Positions 60,583 through 64,000 of a DNA stretch of 64,000 nucleotides are shown piece after piece. The position numbers and the translations under genes are program-made. The stretch is taken from contig NZ_VJZS01000001.1 in assembly GCF_007097385.1 (NCBI RefSeq), forward strand, positions 511,103 to 575,102, written 5' to 3'. The number at the start of each line of letters is the position of its first letter. Within the stretch, counting starts at the first letter, position 1. The notes beneath the pieces are model-generated. The model was not told the DNA's origin. It worked only from the letters and a program-made list of their open reading frames with translations, and made no database searches. The stretch is from Flavobacterium sp. ZT3R18. Lineage in GTDB: Bacteria; Bacteroidota; Bacteroidia; Flavobacteriales; Flavobacteriaceae.

Positions 60583-61593
60583 TTACTTTTGCTCAGCGAT
60601 TGTGGTTTGATTGAGTTTAATAATTCTTATTTTTTGGTTTGTATTATCTGCTAAAAAAAGGCGATCGTTAAGTTGTGCGGTACTGACAATACTCCCAAAA
60701 GGATTTGCTCCCATAACATCAGCAGCATTTATTCTTGGAGTATAGGTTTTATTAACGAATTCTTCTTTAGGGTAAAGGCGTAGATAGTTTACATTTCCAA
60801 CTTTTTCTGAGGTCACAGCCCAATCAGTGCTAAAAGCTACAGCGATAGGTTTTGCGTCTGCAAAAGGTGTTGCTGTTGGGTTTATAGGCGTTACAAGTGA
60901 ATTTGTAGCATTGGAACGAATGTTTGCAATGTTGTAATACAAATAGCTTTTTGCATTTCGTCCTGCTACAACTAAATTTCCGGAGGCTACATCCATTGAA
61001 TAGATTTCGTCATAACCTTCTAAGGTGTTTAATTCGGCAATAGGAGTTAAATTCCAATTGCTGTTGTCTGTGATTTGTGAAGTTTCGAAAACTTTGATGG
61101 TGGTGTTTTTTTCTTTAACAAACACCAATCCGTCTTTTACCACAACCCCAAAAACGTGTACAAAAGTTTGCCACCATTGCCCATTTCCAACGGTATTAAT
61201 GCCAAGGTTTGTCTTTTCATCGATTACAAAAAGTCTTGAATCAACACTTCCAAGGTAGATTCTACCATTATCAACAGATACGGAAGAAAGTTTTGTTAAC
61301 GGAATTGTCGTAGCCCCTTTCGTGTAGTTCTTGATTGTTTTTATGAATGCAAAAGTTTTAGCATTGAAAACTTCGAGTACATCGCCATTGCAGATGTACA
61401 ATTTGTCGTTTGCTATGGCTATCCCTTTCGGATCTAGTTTTCCTGTTCCATCTCCAATTTGGCTTGCTGTGATTGTTGCTTCATCGGTAGGATAGTAATA
61501 ATTGTAATTGGTTGGTTCGAATGCCTCATAAGAATCCTTGCTGCAATTTGTAAAGAGACAAAGCAATGCTATAAAAAAAGCTATTTTATTCAT
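60583..61593 (-). CDS. Beta-propeller-like lipoprotein, partner of the metzincin-like gene
   Basis: This 336-residue protein starts at ATG 61593 (a longer start at 61617 overlaps the previous gene). Its lipoprotein signal ends FTNC (Cys17). The body has repeated blade-like units: KGIAIANDKLYICNGDVLEV, LTKLSSVSVDNGRIYLGSVD, FGVVVKDGLVFVKEKN, YSMDVASGNLVVAGRN, SIVSTAQLNDRLFLADNTNQ. This suggests a six- or seven-bladed propeller for binding rather than catalysis. It lies 14 bases after the metalloprotease-like gene, so they are probably co-expressed on the cell surface. No family name is known to me. Confidence 0.7.
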   Translation of the reverse strand: MNKIAFFIALLCLFTNCSKDSYEAFEPTNYNYYYPTDEATITASQIGDGTGKLDPKGIAIANDKLYICNGDVLEVFNAKTFAFIKTIKNYTKGATTIPLTKLSSVSVDNGRIYLGSVDSRLFVIDEKTNLGINTVGNGQWWQTFVHVFGVVVKDGLVFVKEKNTTIKVFETSQITDNSNWNLTPIAELNTLEGYDEIYSMDVASGNLVVAGRNAKSYLYYNIANIRSNATNSLVTPINPTATPFADAKPIAVAFSTDWAVTSEKVGNVNYLRLYPKEEFVNKTYTPRINAADVMGANPFGSIVSTAQLNDRLFLADNTNQKIRIIKLNQTTIAEQK

Positions 61594-61607
61594 GTTGATT
61601 TGATTTG

Positions 61608-62840
61608 TTAATTCCATTTTCCAGCTCCTTTATATTTTAATAAAAATGGGTTTTTGGGAGAAATAGTAAAGACCGGTTTTTTGTAAGTGCCTGTCAGATA
61701 ATTTGTTTTAGTCCATCCTTTGAGTACGTCTGGATCGGTAAAAGGGAGGTCGTTTAGGTAGATTAAATATTTGTAAAAATGGGTCAGCATCTCTTGTTGT
61801 CCGCCACCTTCGCCACTATTGGCTAAATTACTGCTATGACTGAAGCCCGTGTGATGCGAATATTCGTGTGACCAAACAGACATTTCGCCTTTCCAATGTC
61901 CTGTTATATAGCCAGATTCCCATTGAGAGGCTAGAGGGCCACCTCCCCAAGCTGAGTCTCCTCCTACCATTGCTATATAAAGTGATCTGTTGTCAAGGTA
62001 GTTTAAATATATTTGCTCAATTTCGGCTTTGGTTAAATAATCATAAACCCCATTAGCGTCATCAGCATTTCCGTGCCAATTGATTGCGCCATTTACAGCA
62101 GTTCCAGCCAGAGTAGCTTGTTCTTGTTTGTATTTGTCAAAATTAGTAAAGGTTTCATAATATATAGGATGACTCAATGCATAGGAATAGTTAAGAATCA
62201 TTGTTATTGCTTCTTTGGCCAAAACTGGGTTCATTGGTAAAAATTTCCCAAGTTCATTTATATGGTAGGCATCGTTAAACTGAACCAATTGTGAAGATTT
62301 TATTTTTTTGAATTTAGCAAATAAAGGATCGCTTGATTCTACCGAAAATTCGATGGCGCCAGAAGAGAAACCGTCAATTTTATCAATGGTAACCGCATTG
62401 CCTGTTTCTAGTAAATAATCATTTTTTCCAGCTACTAGCGGAATTTGATGAAACGAACGATGAAATGCCGGAATTTTTGTAAAATGGTAGATTAAAAATC
62501 GCTTGTCATAATTGGGTAGTTTAGCATAGATTTTTACATCAGCAAGTCCAACAGGAGAATAAAGAGATACTTGAACCGAATCTTTTCCTTTTTGGAGTAT
62601 TTGAAGTGGTTGATTTACTCGAAACCAACGATCCTTTTTATCATACATTTTCGAAGGACTTTCAGTATCTTCAAACATAGTCATAGGTCTGTTTCCTATT
62701 GGTAAATTCGTTGCGTCAATGCTTGCCAAATAATGGGGCTCGTAATTGGTGTACTGGGTTTCGTTATCACAGCTGGTAAGCGTCAGGAAAGTAATAATTA
62801 GCAAATTGACAAAGAGCCATCTTTTGATGTTTGGGATCAT
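61608..62840 (-). CDS. Metzincin-like zinc metalloprotease lipoprotein
   Basis: This 410-residue protein has a lipoprotein signal with LTSC (Cys24). The segment HEYSHHTGFSH at 325-335 fits the metzincin zinc motif HExxHxxGxxH exactly, with H325, H329 and H335 as ligands and E326 as base; Met351 in QQEMLTHF could be the Met-turn. The N-terminal 200 residues are beta-rich and may bind peptide or glycan. It would be anchored in the outer membrane. Mucin-degrading M60-like enzymes use HExxH with a similar G-F/W context, so that family is an alternative. It is paired with the propeller gene downstream. Confidence 0.7.
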   Translation of the reverse strand: MIPNIKRWLFVNLLIITFLTLTSCDNETQYTNYEPHYLASIDATNLPIGNRPMTMFEDTESPSKMYDKKDRWFRVNQPLQILQKGKDSVQVSLYSPVGLADVKIYAKLPNYDKRFLIYHFTKIPAFHRSFHQIPLVAGKNDYLLETGNAVTIDKIDGFSSGAIEFSVESSDPLFAKFKKIKSSQLVQFNDAYHINELGKFLPMNPVLAKEAITMILNYSYALSHPIYYETFTNFDKYKQEQATLAGTAVNGAINWHGNADDANGVYDYLTKAEIEQIYLNYLDNRSLYIAMVGGDSAWGGGPLASQWESGYITGHWKGEMSVWSHEYSHHTGFSHSSNLANSGEGGGQQEMLTHFYKYLIYLNDLPFTDPDVLKGWTKTNYLTGTYKKPVFTISPKNPFLLKYKGAGKWN

Positions 62841-63091
62841 GTAGGTTAATTTAAATTGTTTGTTTTAGGTTTTGGGGATATTGTGTTTTAAAAGCGCAAA
62901 TGTCAAGACTTCTTTTTGTAATAAAAAGTTGTTTTTTATTTATGTAGCAATCAATATAGAAAAAGTAAGATGCGAATTATAGATAGTCATAATTTGAGTG
63001 GAGAAGTATTTGGGTTGTTTTAAAGTTTTCTTAAAAATTACAGTTTATCAAATAATAAGAATTTAGTTATATTTGACAAAAATAATAAACA

Positions 63092-63847
63092 ATGATATTC
63101 CAAACAATGAAGATATATTTCTTTTTACTTGTACTCGTTCTTACCGCAAGCTGTCAAGTTACCGAAACGATTCATCTCAATCCCGATGGAAGCGGAAGCA
63201 TTGAAGTTGCAGATCTAAGAGAAGAAAACAGTTATATGCAACTGGCAAAAGAGGAATATTCAAAGGAAAACATCTATAAAGACACGACTTATGTTTTTGG
63301 AGATTATATAAAGAAATATCAAGAAACGTTTTCTAAAACCTCTGTTGCGGATCAAAACGTTTTTTTGAAATACTCGGAGGTAAAAGTACATAAAAAGGCA
63401 AGCTCCTACGAGAAAGAATTTAGAAGTTCCTATTCTCAAAATTTCAAAAACGTTAGAGATATCGTAGATCTTTATAAAATTGATGATTATGTAGATGATA
63501 TAAGGCTTAATTATGCTCTGAGTGCTGAGGAGCATTATTATAATGTGAATTACACTTTTGAAGGAAATCATTTCAATAGAACCGTAAAGATTATTGATTC
63601 AATACAATTAAAAAAGCAATTTGATGAAATAGAAAAAATGAAAACACATTACAAAGGCTATAAACTGGTTCAGAGTTATGTGTTGAATTATCATTTTCCT
63701 CGAAAGATTCAATCGGTTTCCAATCCGCTGGCTAAAATTAACGAAGACCGCAAATCACTTTCGGTACAATTTCTATTAACAGATTGTTTGCAAAATCCCG
63801 AAAGCACTAATCTCGAAGTGGTTTTGGAGCCAGAAGGAGTCAATTAA
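63092..63847 (+). CDS. Lipoprotein of unknown function
   Basis: This 251-residue protein has a lipoprotein signal (LTASC). ATG 63107 (MKIYFFLL) gives a cleaner signal than 63092. After the Cys it reads QVTETIHLNPDGSGSIEVADL, a start seen in several Bacteroidetes lipoproteins, then a charged helical/strand mixture with KKFRSSYSQNFKN-like basic stretches. No catalytic motif is evident. It is monocistronic and followed by a palindromic repeat. It is exposed on the periplasmic side of a membrane. Confidence 0.7.
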   Translation: MIFQTMKIYFFLLVLVLTASCQVTETIHLNPDGSGSIEVADLREENSYMQLAKEEYSKENIYKDTTYVFGDYIKKYQETFSKTSVADQNVFLKYSEVKVHKKASSYEKEFRSSYSQNFKNVRDIVDLYKIDDYVDDIRLNYALSAEEHYYNVNYTFEGNHFNRTVKIIDSIQLKKQFDEIEKMKTHYKGYKLVQSYVLNYHFPRKIQSVSNPLAKINEDRKSLSVQFLLTDCLQNPESTNLEVVLEPEGVN

Positions 63848-63856
63848 AAAGCTTTT

Positions 63857-63883
63857 CCTAACAGGTTTTCAAAACCTGTTAGG
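63857..63883. repeat. CCTAACAGGTTTT palindrome
   Basis: CCTAACAGGTTTT-C-AAAACCTGTTAGG is a perfect 27-base palindrome with a one-base centre. A half copy (TACCTAACAGGT) recurs near 63917. It is a dispersed flavobacterial repeat and may terminate the gene before it. The last 117 bases hold no gene. Confidence 0.65.
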
Positions 63884-64000
63884 TATTTTGTTGTTTAGTG
63901 GATCGAAGATATTATACCTAACAGGTGGGGTGTAAAATATAGGCAAAATATATAAAATAAGTTCGGTCTTTTTTTTTAACTTTATCGACTAAAATGTTTT

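Overview
The window reads as one stretch of chromosome from a denitrifying member of the Flavobacteriaceae, most likely Flavobacterium or a close relative. The evidence is the AT-rich composition, Bacteroidetes-type promoters (TAnnTTTG boxes), a lysyl-tRNA synthetase with the C-terminal extension usual in Bacteroidetes, a Bacteroidetes-style MoaC-MoaB fusion, VIT/VWA and lipoprotein families of that phylum, and many short palindromic intergenic repeats typical of flavobacteria. I saw no insertion sequence, prophage, CRISPR array, tRNA or rRNA.

Layout. Bases 1-1225 hold the 3' end of a TonB-dependent receptor resembling the OprC/NosA copper receptors. MoeA follows (1740-2909). Next is a small accessory block on the minus strand (3012-5351: DUF5958, GyrI-like, DUF3800 and a gene remnant), then an AI-2E/PerM-type membrane protein, a glycogen synthase-type glycosyltransferase and a DUF5995 protein. 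From 9585 to 16356 runs a molybdenum-cofactor operon behind a ModE-like regulator that has a perfect ModE-type palindrome in front of it: modE, tauE/safE, mobA, moaD, moeB, moaE, an inserted rhuM, moaCB and moaA.

Bases 17032-25626 hold nitrate import and reduction: two NarK-type transporters, a b-type cytochrome-like membrane protein, a NasC-type molybdenum catalytic subunit without a Tat signal, a 16-Cys ferredoxin subunit, a Tat-anchored Rieske protein and a small membrane protein. No NarGHI or NapAB genes are present, so this module appears to be the nitrate reductase. Bases 25948-32321 are unrelated accessory genes. Bases 33159-37701 hold nadA-nadB and, divergently, an uncharacterised cysteine-rich protein. 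Bases 37830-43482 form a leftward anaerobic/nitrosative-stress block: ric, class III RNR nrdD with its glycyl-radical segment on a separate mini-gene, nrdG, a heme-copper-like membrane protein and an Rrf2/NsrR-like regulator. Divergent from it, 43910-55726 runs norC, norB, norQ, norD, a DUF438/PAS protein, norE, a subunit IV-like gene, nirK with a fused cytochrome c, a stand-alone cytochrome c, nirV, sco and an outer-membrane barrel. The rest holds a toxin-antitoxin module with a duplicated orphan antitoxin, a two-gene ATPase plus nuclease-like pair, lysS, a metzincin-like lipoprotein with a beta-propeller partner, and one further lipoprotein.

Function. The genes together can take nitrate to nitrite, NO and N2O, and they supply the Mo cofactor, copper delivery, NO-damage repair and anaerobic dNTP synthesis. 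No nosZ is seen inside the window. Two palindromic motifs recur in front of these units. Motif A (ATGAT-N4-ATCAT, FNR/DNR-like) lies before narK, nirK, the nor/ric divergent promoters and the uncharacterised gene at 35887. Motif B (ATAAAAGAY-N6-RTCTYTTAT-like) lies before narK, nirK, nor and ric. I infer a shared anaerobic plus nitrosative regulon.
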